Source: Clostridiales bacterium S5-A14a
GTDB taxonomy: Bacteria > Bacillota > Clostridia > Peptostreptococcales > Anaerovoracaceae
Direction: 5' to 3'
Length of the DNA stretch: 64,000 bases
Assembly (NCBI GenBank): GCA_000758905.1
Contig: JRNA01000010.1
Location: forward strand, 1 to 64,000
In this document: one piece after another, positions 1 through 7,089 of the stretch
Position numbering within the stretch: position 1 is the stretch's first letter
How the letters are laid out: each line of letters starts with the position of its first letter
Notes under the pieces: model-generated
What the model saw: only the letters and a program-made list of their open reading frames with translations
Database searches by the model: none
Told to the model about the DNA's origin: nothing
Position numbers and translations under genes: made by a program

Positions 1-7
1 TGATTTA

Positions 8-83
8 TGGTGGGCGCAATAGGGCTCGAACCTATGACCCCCTGCTTGTAAGGCAGGTGCTCTCCCAGCTGAGCTATGCGCCC
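8..83 (-). tRNA. tRNA-Val (anticodon UAC)
   Basis: The minus strand folds as a complete 76-nt cloverleaf with the CCA end encoded. The acceptor strands GGGCGCA and TGCGCCC pair fully. The anticodon loop CTTACAA gives UAC, which reads valine GUA and related codons. Two near-consensus promoters lie just upstream, so this may be the first gene of a tRNA transcript that continues beyond the window start. Confidence 0.96.
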
Positions 84-107
84 TTGGCACATTTAACGTG
101 CTCGTAT

Positions 108-136
108 ATTTTATAACCCTCACGTCGAAATGTCAA
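108..136 (-). promoter_or_regulatory. Proximal promoter of tRNA-Val
   Basis: On the minus strand a perfect -35 TTGACA is followed after 17 nt by TAAAAT (TATAAA overlaps it at 15 nt). Transcription would start about 18 nt before the mature tRNA end. Confidence 0.7.
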
Positions 137-203
137 GTATTTTTTAAAACATTTTTAACGTATTTTTACATATATATGCTCTTAAAAGACCACAACAACT
201 GGA

Positions 204-232
204 ATCATAGCATAAAAACAGGTTGATGTCAA
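204..232 (-). promoter_or_regulatory. Distal promoter of tRNA-Val
   Basis: On the minus strand TTGACA, a 17-nt spacer and TATGAT form a near-consensus vegetative promoter about 95 nt upstream of the proximal one. Tandem promoters are common in front of stable RNA genes. Confidence 0.6.
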
Positions 233-308
233 ATGGTTGACTCTTTAGGGCCGCGTCAAGTTTTTGTGGAGTTTTTGGTTGACATCTCCAAAATGCTAAT
301 TTAAAGAA

Positions 309-339
309 ATATGCGCCGACATTTTATGTCGACGCATAT
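309..339 (-). terminator. Terminator after the 112-aa gene
   Basis: A 14-bp stem (ATATGCG.CGACAT against its complement, with a single G:U pair in the minus-strand RNA) and a very short loop lie 28 nt after the stop codon of the small minus-strand gene. A short T-containing tail follows. Confidence 0.65.
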
Positions 340-366
340 ACCTCTTCATTAATCTTGTTTTTTATT

Positions 367-705
367 TTACATTATAGATAAATTTTTAGCTACGTTGTAC
401 AGGAATCTTTGTTTCCAAATCTTATACATGACATCAGGGAATTCGCTTCCAGTATACCTTAATTTGATGTTTCTCAGGATTGGCTCTCTGTATATATCAG
501 GCACATCTTGCAAAGCCTGTTTTATACTGTTAACTCTTGACTGCAGTGAAAGATTTTCGATTGTACCATATTTCCCATCTTCCTCCATTAGCACAAGTTG
601 ATCTTCCATTCGTCCAAGATCTCTAACAGCCCATAAAGTCTGATAATACACCTCGTCAGGCATAACATATTCCCTCTGCCTTTTTTGTTGCCATTCTCTT
701 GCCAT
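367..705 (-). CDS. Conserved-looking small protein of unknown function
   Basis: A 112-residue, charged, probably all-helical protein without signal peptide or membrane segment. The start is supported by a strong GGAGG site 7 nt upstream, and the gene has its own terminator, so it is very likely expressed. The C-terminal half (PDIYREP, then a YKIWKQRFLY-like segment) reminds me of small proteins seen in clostridial phage or integrative-element clusters, but that is a weak impression and I cannot name a family. It stands alone between a tRNA and a transporter, which would fit a leftover of a mobile element. Two inverted repeats lie in its 5' region. Confidence 0.6.
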   Translation of the reverse strand: MAREWQQKRQREYVMPDEVYYQTLWAVRDLGRMEDQLVLMEEDGKYGTIENLSLQSRVNSIKQALQDVPDIYREPILRNIKLRYTGSEFPDVMYKIWKQRFLYNVAKNLSIM

Positions 706-721
706 CTTACCTCCTTTCAGG

Positions 722-782
722 CAAACTACATAAAATACATTTAACTTTGTTTTTGTAGTTTGAACTGATTTGATTAAATCAA
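722..782. promoter_or_regulatory. Two inverted repeats upstream of the 112-aa gene
   Basis: CAAACTACA (722-730) is matched by TGTAGTTTG (754-762), a perfect 9-bp arm pair. Next to it is the palindrome TTGATTAAATCAA (770-782). Both lie just before the ribosome site of the small gene and could be operators or a 5'-UTR hairpin. The rest of 706-960 shows no gene. Confidence 0.4.
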
Positions 783-960
783 TTCATTCTACTAGCGGAT
801 ATTTTCAACAAAGTATTTATTTGCCTATAATATAGCATAAGGGGCAAGGGTAATCATCAAAAAAATAATGAAATGTCGATTTTTGATACATTTTTGTACA
901 ATAATGATATTTTAATGTAAAAAAAACAAAATAAATTTAATGTTTTAGTATATCTCTAAA

Positions 961-1896
961 TCATCTTATGACTTCATTTGGGTCCATTGATTCCTCAATT
1001 GATGCAAGCCAAATACCTCCTATTGTCATTAAAAGGCCAACTACTGTATACCATCCAAATGGATCACCAGCCAGCACAACTCCAGAGATAACGCCAATGG
1101 CAGTAGTTGAGTTTGAAATTAGGTTGCTTGCAGATGCCGCATTCATCACACTCAACACATAATTAAAAATAATATAGCAAATACAGGAACAGCAAACACC
1201 TAGGAAGATGACTGCGGAAATAACCCTAAGATCGGCATCTGCAAGCGGTGCCCACGCGAACCTGCCCCCTACGGCCAGGTTCGCAGCGTTGAAGAACGCT
1301 GCACCCGAAACCGTCATCACAAACGTCATCTCCATCGCGGAGAAGGTTTCGGAGGCGTGGGCGCTGGCGTGGCAGTATAGTGCGCCTAGGAATACTGCCA
1401 CGCTTATAATCAAATATCCAAAAAACTTACCTTCGAATGTAAAACCATCAGCAAAAACAATGCAGGTTGACACGCCTATCAAAGCTATTATAATGGAAAT
1501 TCCTGTTTTTCTACTAAACTTCCTCTTATAGAATAATCTTCCGGTTATGAGAACCATTAGCGGAATAGTTGCAATAAAAAGTGATGATTCGGACGTCGTA
1601 ATAAGCCCTATTCCCCATGTCTCAAATATTGAATAAAAGCAAGGCTGAAACATCGCAACATATATTGCTGTTTTTATTGATTTGCCTTTAAAATTTACCT
1701 TAACCACTCCAAGGAGTGTCATAGAAACAAAGGCTATTGCTCCAATTGTCCACCTTATACTGAGAAGCTCCATTTCGCTGATTCCAGCATCAAGAGCAAT
1801 CTTTGTTGTATAAAACGACAAGCCCCAGAAACATGCACATGTGAATACAAGAAGAGCCACCTTCAGGCGGCTCTGATTTGAATGTTTTGTTACCAT
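961..1896 (-). CDS. EamA/DMT-family permease
   Basis: A 311-residue, highly hydrophobic protein with about ten predicted membrane helices arranged as two EamA repeats (roughly residues 12-145 and 160-300). This is the usual size and layout of drug/metabolite-superfamily exporters. The N-terminal region has the typical ACFWGLSFYTTKIAL helix and the second repeat ends in a GLLMTIGGIW-like helix. The substrate cannot be told; amino acid or metabolite export is typical. The gene stands alone. A stretch in the middle (about 1230-1410, residues 163-222) is visibly richer in G+C and alanine codons than the rest of the gene, which may mark recombination with another source. Confidence 0.85.
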   Translation of the reverse strand: MVTKHSNQSRLKVALLVFTCACFWGLSFYTTKIALDAGISEMELLSIRWTIGAIAFVSMTLLGVVKVNFKGKSIKTAIYVAMFQPCFYSIFETWGIGLITTSESSLFIATIPLMVLITGRLFYKRKFSRKTGISIIIALIGVSTCIVFADGFTFEGKFFGYLIISVAVFLGALYCHASAHASETFSAMEMTFVMTVSGAAFFNAANLAVGGRFAWAPLADADLRVISAVIFLGVCCSCICYIIFNYVLSVMNAASASNLISNSTTAIGVISGVVLAGDPFGWYTVVGLLMTIGGIWLASIEESMDPNEVIR

Positions 1897-1977
1897 ACCC
1901 TATTATAACTCTCCATACATAGAAATCTTAAAATCTAACTCTATGTCAAAATCATAAACAATCTATGTGACACACAA

Positions 1978-3666
1978 TCAGTGCTGTGAGCCACTGAATA
2001 ATTCTTCGTCAGATGTCCTGTCCTCAAGCGCAACAGATGCACCAAGATTTAGTGCTACATTTTTCAGCTCCTGAGCATAATTATTTATATCATTTGCCTT
2101 CTTCTCAGAGATTTCATCAGACATAGCTGCATCAACATTCTTGAGTATTATTTTGAGGTCGCTGCTTATTTGATCAAGCTGCTTTCTTAAATCTTCAACT
2201 TCCTCCTTATCTGCCAAAGGAATTGAGGTTTCGCTGCTGAGCTGATGAATTTGATCCTTCTCAAGTTCAAATTCAGAAATTCCTTCAATTATTTGCACCT
2301 TATACCCTAATTTCTCTTCTATGAGACCGCCGAGTACTTTCTTGGAATCTCCTTCACCATGTACCAGGAATACCTGCTTAGGCGGCTTCTGAAATCCTGA
2401 AACCCAGTTAATAAGTCCCTTCTGATCAGCATGTCCTGAAAAACCCTCTAGATTGTGAATCTGAGCCTGCACCTTGATAGGCTCACCCATTATACTAACC
2501 TCTTCAGCTCCTTCTACAAGGCGCCTTCCCAGCGTTCCCTCAGCTTGGTATCCGACAAAAACGATGCTGTTTCTGCTATCCCAAAGTCCGTGTTTTAGGT
2601 GGTGTCTAATACGACCTGCTTCACACATGCCACTCGCAGATATTATGACCTTAGGAGTCTTGTTATTGTTAAGTGCCATCGAATCCTGTGTTGATTTTGT
2701 GAATCTGAGATTAGGGAAGTCTAGCGGATTATCCCCTTTGAGAATATATTCTTTTGTTTCATCGTCGAAGACCTGGGCATTGTTTCTAAAAACCTCAGTT
2801 GCCATGTTAGCCATAGGACTATCTACATAGACAAGAACATTTTCAATTTTTTTCTTTGCTTCGCCGCCCTCTTGAAAAAATTTATTGAATTCATATATGA
2901 GTTCCTGGGTCCTACCGACTGCAAAAGATGGAATGATTACGCTTCCACCGCGTTTTGTGGTTTCCTCTACAATATCAAGCAACCTAGATATTGAATCCGA
3001 ATTTTCTGGATGGTTCCTGCTACCATATGTCGATTCCATAATGACATAGTCAGCTTTTTTGATAATTGTAGGGTCCTGTATAATCGGTCTATCAGTCATA
3101 CCAAGGTCGCCAGAGAAAACTATTTTGCTCTCTCCGTCGTCCTCTTTTGCCCATATTTCAATAATTGAGGAACCCAAAATATGTCCCGCATCATTAAAGA
3201 CTATTCGCATCTCGTCATTTAGTTCTATGAGCTGATTATACAAAACAGGAACGACAAGTTTCAGGGCTTTTTCGGCATCCTCAATCGTATAAAGTGGATC
3301 AACGTGTTTTCTACCAAGTCTGTCTGCTTTTTTGTTCTTCCACTCAGCCTCTTTTTCGTGTATGTATGCACTGTCTCTTAGCATTACCTGCAGAAGATCA
3401 GCGGTAGGTTTCGTCGTATAAATCGGTCCATCATAGCCTCTCTTGACAATCAGAGGAAGTCTGCCACAGTGATCTATGTGCGCATGACTCAATACAACTG
3501 CTTCTATATCGTTAACAGCAAAGGGGAATGGCATAAAATTCATTTCATCCTGGTCTTTACCTCCCTGATACTGCCCGCAGTCCAAAAGAATTTTGTGATT
3601 ATTAGTTGTCAGTAAATGACAAGAACCTGTTACACCTTCTGCAGCTCCGCAAAACTTAATCTTCAT
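1978..3666 (-). CDS. Beta-CASP metallo-beta-lactamase RNase
   Basis: A 562-residue MBL-fold protein with the zinc motif HAHIDH at residues 61-66, the GHILGSS and FSGDLG motifs of the lactamase domain, an inserted beta-CASP domain and the C-terminal RNA-specificity segment (GFSGHAD, then FLVHGE). The family, related to eukaryotic CPSF-73 and to Thermus TTHA0252, acts as an RNA exo/endonuclease in the cytoplasm. About 100 residues follow the core and look helical and charged; shorter family members lack this. The start is set by AAGGAGG 9 nt upstream. No partner gene is adjacent, so its RNA targets are unknown. Confidence 0.88.
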   Translation of the reverse strand: MKIKFCGAAEGVTGSCHLLTTNNHKILLDCGQYQGGKDQDEMNFMPFPFAVNDIEAVVLSHAHIDHCGRLPLIVKRGYDGPIYTTKPTADLLQVMLRDSAYIHEKEAEWKNKKADRLGRKHVDPLYTIEDAEKALKLVVPVLYNQLIELNDEMRIVFNDAGHILGSSIIEIWAKEDDGESKIVFSGDLGMTDRPIIQDPTIIKKADYVIMESTYGSRNHPENSDSISRLLDIVEETTKRGGSVIIPSFAVGRTQELIYEFNKFFQEGGEAKKKIENVLVYVDSPMANMATEVFRNNAQVFDDETKEYILKGDNPLDFPNLRFTKSTQDSMALNNNKTPKVIISASGMCEAGRIRHHLKHGLWDSRNSIVFVGYQAEGTLGRRLVEGAEEVSIMGEPIKVQAQIHNLEGFSGHADQKGLINWVSGFQKPPKQVFLVHGEGDSKKVLGGLIEEKLGYKVQIIEGISEFELEKDQIHQLSSETSIPLADKEEVEDLRKQLDQISSDLKIILKNVDAAMSDEISEKKANDINNYAQELKNVALNLGASVALEDRTSDEELFSGSQH

Positions 3667-3772
3667 CGTAATTTTCCTCCTTAGATTATGAGAGTTTGAC
3701 GTTTACTTGAAATCATCTACTATCTTTTACTGTTTTTCAATTCATAAAAGTTAAAATAAGATTTAGCAAAAT

Positions 3773-4333
3773 CTAATAAACTTTTTGATCCCAGAGGTCA
3801 ACTTCTCCCGTTGATACAACAGTTGCTCCAGCCTCAAGTGCTGCTCTAACCTCATCAATGGTTTCCACAATACCGCCTGCAATTATCGGCATATCCACCA
3901 CTTTTGAAAATGCCCTAATTTTCTTCGTAACTACACCCGGCATTATCTCAATTAGGTCAGGATTTGAAATCTTAATTGAATCAAGCGATGTACCAACCGA
4001 ATGAGAATCAACGACAAAAAATCTTTGAACTGTTATGAGCCCCAAATCTTTAGCCATCTTCACAATCCCTGTTCTCGTTGTCAAAATCCCATCAACACCC
4101 TGTTTCTTCAGGAACTCAAGACCTGCTCTATCCTTTCCTATTCCCTCCGCAAAATCCACGTGTATAAAGGCTTTCTTACCTGCGCTGTGAATTTCTTTCA
4201 CACAGGGTCTTACAGTATTAATACTTGCATGAAGCAAAAAAACCATATCAACCTGTGATCTAAGCGCTGCACTAAAGTCCTTATCAGTCCTAATTGCAGC
4301 AGAAATCGGTGCTTTAATAAAATCTACTTTCAT
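3773..4333 (-). CDS. glpP: GlpP-family glycerol-3-phosphate-responsive antiterminator
   Basis: A 186-residue TIM-barrel-like protein that matches GlpP along its whole length: the KAPISAAI start, the HASINTV and FIHVDFAEGI segments, the DGILTTR motif and the phosphate-binding C-terminus IIAGGIVET plus STGEVDLW. In Bacillus, GlpP with bound glycerol-3-phosphate stops termination in the leaders of glycerol genes. Neither glpF, glpK nor glpD is in this window, so its targets lie elsewhere. AAGGAG is 8 nt before the start. Confidence 0.88.
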   Translation of the reverse strand: MKVDFIKAPISAAIRTDKDFSAALRSQVDMVFLLHASINTVRPCVKEIHSAGKKAFIHVDFAEGIGKDRAGLEFLKKQGVDGILTTRTGIVKMAKDLGLITVQRFFVVDSHSVGTSLDSIKISNPDLIEIMPGVVTKKIRAFSKVVDMPIIAGGIVETIDEVRAALEAGATVVSTGEVDLWDQKVY

Positions 4334-4381
4334 CTCTCTTTCTCCTTAAATAGACTTACTAAAATTATAATATAAAAATTT

Positions 4382-5233
4382 TTAACCGTGATAATCCGAT
4401 CCCCTTGTAATATGCATTTTTAATTTCTCAGCTATGCCAACAAGTCTAGCCGAATCATCTTCTGTAGCAGAGGGATGATAGCACTCTATGCCTCTGAGAC
4501 CCGCTGCCTTAAGTTTCTTCAATTCCTCACATAGCCATTCAAAAAACTTTTCTTTAGCATCTATCTCATCCTTTTCAGATTTAACACTTTCCACAAAATA
4601 TTTTTCTTCCTCAAAGATTTCCATTGGGTGTGCCATAACGGCTATTCCACCTGAATTTTTTATTAGTGAAATCGCATCATTGATGTGCATTTTTTTCTTT
4701 CTTATGTTTTTGATTTCCGGACTCTCTAGGATCTTACCATCCTCAAATGCTTCTGCCCTGCTTTTTATATATCCCTTGTCTACGAGCGTATCGGCTATAT
4801 TTGGCTTACCTATATATGTTTGATTAGACCTATTTGTGCTATTTAAAATATCTTCAAATGAGATATCATATCCCATTTCATTTAATTTTTTAATGAGCAT
4901 CTCATTGCGCCTAGCTCTAAACTCCTTCAATTCGTTTAATTTAGAAATGAGTTCTGGATTATTTTCATCAAACCTATAACCAAGTATATGAACATCTATG
5001 GGTTTCTTGCTAAAGTCTACATATAAATCCGTTGATATTTCAAGTCCTGATATGACCTGAATTCCAAGCGCTTCGCCGGCAATTTTAGCCTCGTTAATTC
5101 CATCAATTCCGTCATGATCCGTCAAAGCAATTTCATCATACCCGTTATTTTTGTACCATTTTACAAGTTCCGTTGGTCTCTTTGCTCCGTCCGAAAATGT
5201 AGAATGGAAATGATAATCGACCTTGTATTCCAT
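4382..5233 (-). CDS. PHP-domain phosphoesterase (TrpH/RNase AM-like)
   Basis: A 283-residue PHP-family hydrolase. All metal-binding motifs are visible: HFHSTFSDG at residues 8-16, TDHDGIDG near 40, MAHP near 200, GIECYHP near 250, and SDYHG at the very C-terminus. The stand-alone bacterial members of this group include the 5'-nucleotidase/RNase AM (YciV/TrpH), acting on nucleoside 3',5'-bisphosphates or short 5' RNA ends. The exact substrate cannot be read from the sequence. AAAGGA stands 7 nt before the start. Same strand as glpP, with a 48-nt gap. Confidence 0.87.
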   Translation of the reverse strand: MEYKVDYHFHSTFSDGAKRPTELVKWYKNNGYDEIALTDHDGIDGINEAKIAGEALGIQVISGLEISTDLYVDFSKKPIDVHILGYRFDENNPELISKLNELKEFRARRNEMLIKKLNEMGYDISFEDILNSTNRSNQTYIGKPNIADTLVDKGYIKSRAEAFEDGKILESPEIKNIRKKKMHINDAISLIKNSGGIAVMAHPMEIFEEEKYFVESVKSEKDEIDAKEKFFEWLCEELKKLKAAGLRGIECYHPSATEDDSARLVGIAEKLKMHITRGSDYHG

Positions 5234-5276
5234 TTAGGGTTCCTTTCATTAATGCATCATAATCGACAAAATCAAT

Positions 5277-5939
5277 TTATGAGAAAAGCCTGTTTGGCTT
5301 AGTCATTTTATTCTTAAAATATATCGCTATTACAATCAATACAATAGCTATAATTGTGGAAAATAATAAATAACTTTTATAAAACGGATCTCCGAATATA
5401 GGTATTAGAAGCGAGTGCTTATCGACCTTAATTCCAACCATCTGCATGTACAAATTATGTCTGAAAGCTTTGATTGAAAATGCTAAGATTCTCGCAACCA
5501 CAAATCCTGAGGTCAGATATATGGCAAACCTCATCCTATCATTCAGAGCCTCCTTGAAGCCGTTTGAATAGAGATATCTATATAAAGCAAAGAAAACCAC
5601 TGCAGTTAATGCACTGGCTAAAAGTTCAATGCTAAAAATAATTTTAACTTTTTTCATTATTCTTTGCTCTTTTTTATCAAAAATCGGATCTTTGAATCTG
5701 CCGTTGACCTCATATATTTGGAAGTCTTTTTTTGAGGTAGAAACAAAATATTTTGTTACTCCACTTGACAGTTTATGAGGTTCAACTGGTGAATTTATCT
5801 TGCTGAATGCGACTCCATCGTTAAAATGAAAATTATATGTCGTTTTTGTATGAAGAGCCAAAGTAGATGAAATTGTTAAAACAGAAATTAGAAAGCATAC
5901 AACTAATAAATATGAAATTATGTAGTTGACTTTCTTCAT
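5277..5939 (-). CDS. Integral membrane protein, DUF1461-like
   Basis: A 220-residue membrane protein with an N-terminal helix (about 6-28), an extracytoplasmic region of about 75 residues, and three further helices (about 100-122, 138-156 and 190-208). The overall plan, with small size, an external loop between helices 1 and 2 and a lysine-rich tail, resembles the TIGR01906/DUF1461 group of Gram-positive membrane proteins, whose function is not established. It starts after an AGGGGA site. It follows hpt by 9 nt and may be read through from the clp-lon operon. Confidence 0.55.
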   Translation of the reverse strand: MKKVNYIISYLLVVCFLISVLTISSTLALHTKTTYNFHFNDGVAFSKINSPVEPHKLSSGVTKYFVSTSKKDFQIYEVNGRFKDPIFDKKEQRIMKKVKIIFSIELLASALTAVVFFALYRYLYSNGFKEALNDRMRFAIYLTSGFVVARILAFSIKAFRHNLYMQMVGIKVDKHSLLIPIFGDPFYKSYLLFSTIIAIVLIVIAIYFKNKMTKPNRLFS

Positions 5940-5948
5940 ACTAATCCC

Positions 5949-6482
5949 CTAACCTTCCAAATAGCTTACGTAAGGTAAATTCCTGTATTTTTGGTCATAA
6001 TCAAGGCCATATCCTATTACGAAAAGATCGTCGACAGTAAAGCCTATATAGTCACCCTTTACATCTGCCTTCCTTCTCGATGGTTTGTCCAAAAGCGTAC
6101 AAATTTTAACAGATTTAGGATTTCTTTCAGCAATATAATCTTTGAGGAATTTTAGCGTTGTTCCAGTATCGATTATATCTTCAATGATCAAAATATTCTT
6201 GTGAAAGAGATCCATGTCAATATCCTTGGTTATCTTAACAACACCTGTGCTCATTGTCCCAGATCCATAACTTGAAGCTGATACGAAGTCGATTTTGGTA
6301 TCGAGCGTCAGATTTTTAAGTATATCACCCATCCAAATAACTGCGCCCTTTAATGTTCCAAGTACAATCAGTTCCTCACCCTCATAGTCCTTAGATATTT
6401 GTTCTCCAATTTCCTTGGCACGTTCCCATATCTGCTGCTGTGTAAAAAGAATCTTGCCCTTTATTTCTACATCCTTATCCAT
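5949..6482 (-). CDS. hpt: Hypoxanthine phosphoribosyltransferase
   Basis: Purine salvage enzyme converting hypoxanthine or guanine with PRPP to IMP or GMP. The PRPP-binding motif IIEDIIDTGTTL (residues 99-110) and the SYGSGTMSTG loop (71-80) are intact, and the protein is 177 residues, normal for the family. I chose the start at 6482 (MDKDVEI) because AAAGGTGA lies 8 nt upstream and the ATG follows the ysxC stop by one base; an upstream TTG start would add 14 residues inside ysxC. Last clearly assigned gene of the tig-clp-lon-ysxC cluster. Confidence 0.93.
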   Translation of the reverse strand: MDKDVEIKGKILFTQQQIWERAKEIGEQISKDYEGEELIVLGTLKGAVIWMGDILKNLTLDTKIDFVSASSYGSGTMSTGVVKITKDIDMDLFHKNILIIEDIIDTGTTLKFLKDYIAERNPKSVKICTLLDKPSRRKADVKGDYIGFTVDDLFVIGYGLDYDQKYRNLPYVSYLEG

Positions 6483-6483
6483 T

Positions 6484-7089
6484 TTACATATCACCTTTCT
6501 CACATAGACAAAACAATTTTTCAATCAGGGGTTCATGGCCCGTTTTATTTAGGGCTGAAACCGGATAAATTTCATCAGACGCCTTCATTCCAAGCGTTTG
6601 TCTTATAAGTTTAATAGATTTTTCTCTATCATTATTTGAAATTTTATCAGCTTTTGTTGCAACAACAATGCCATCGAGCTGATAATACTTCAAAAATTCA
6701 TACATTTGAATATCTTGTTTCGTTGGTTTATGCCTTATGTCAACAAGTTGAATAACCTTAATTAGATTAGGTCTTTCTATCAAGTATTCCTCAATCATCT
6801 GTCCCCATTTTAAAGTCTCTGCTTTGGAAACCTTGGCATATCCATACCCGGGGAGATCTACAATTCGAAAACTATCGTCATTTATTGAGTAGAAATTGAT
6901 CGTTCTAGTCTTGCCTGGGCTGCCACTGGTTTTCGCGAGTTTTCTACGACCCGTTATTAGATTGAGTAGCGATGATTTTCCGACATTTGATCTGCCAGCA
7001 AATGCAACTTCAATGGGACCAACCTCTGGGTATTGCTGTTTTTTTACAGCAACCGCAATTATATCAGAATTTTTGATTTTATTATCCAT
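6484..7089 (-). CDS. ysxC: Ribosome biogenesis GTPase YsxC/EngB
   Basis: Essential small GTPase acting in assembly of the large ribosomal subunit. The G1 loop GRSNVGKSS (residues 32-40), G3 DLPGYGYAK (78-86) and G4 TKAD (about 140) are all intact. The length of 201 is typical. The start codon directly follows the lon stop, an arrangement (lon-ysxC) also seen in Bacillus, so translation is probably coupled. Confidence 0.95.
   Translation of the reverse strand: MDNKIKNSDIIAVAVKKQQYPEVGPIEVAFAGRSNVGKSSLLNLITGRRKLAKTSGSPGKTRTINFYSINDDSFRIVDLPGYGYAKVSKAETLKWGQMIEEYLIERPNLIKVIQLVDIRHKPTKQDIQMYEFLKYYQLDGIVVATKADKISNNDREKSIKLIRQTLGMKASDEIYPVSALNKTGHEPLIEKLFCLCEKGDM

Noticed and set aside
1208-1531. 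107-aa plus-strand frame opposite the DMT permease
   Set aside because: Caused by the GC-rich patch, which has few stop codons on either strand; no start signal.
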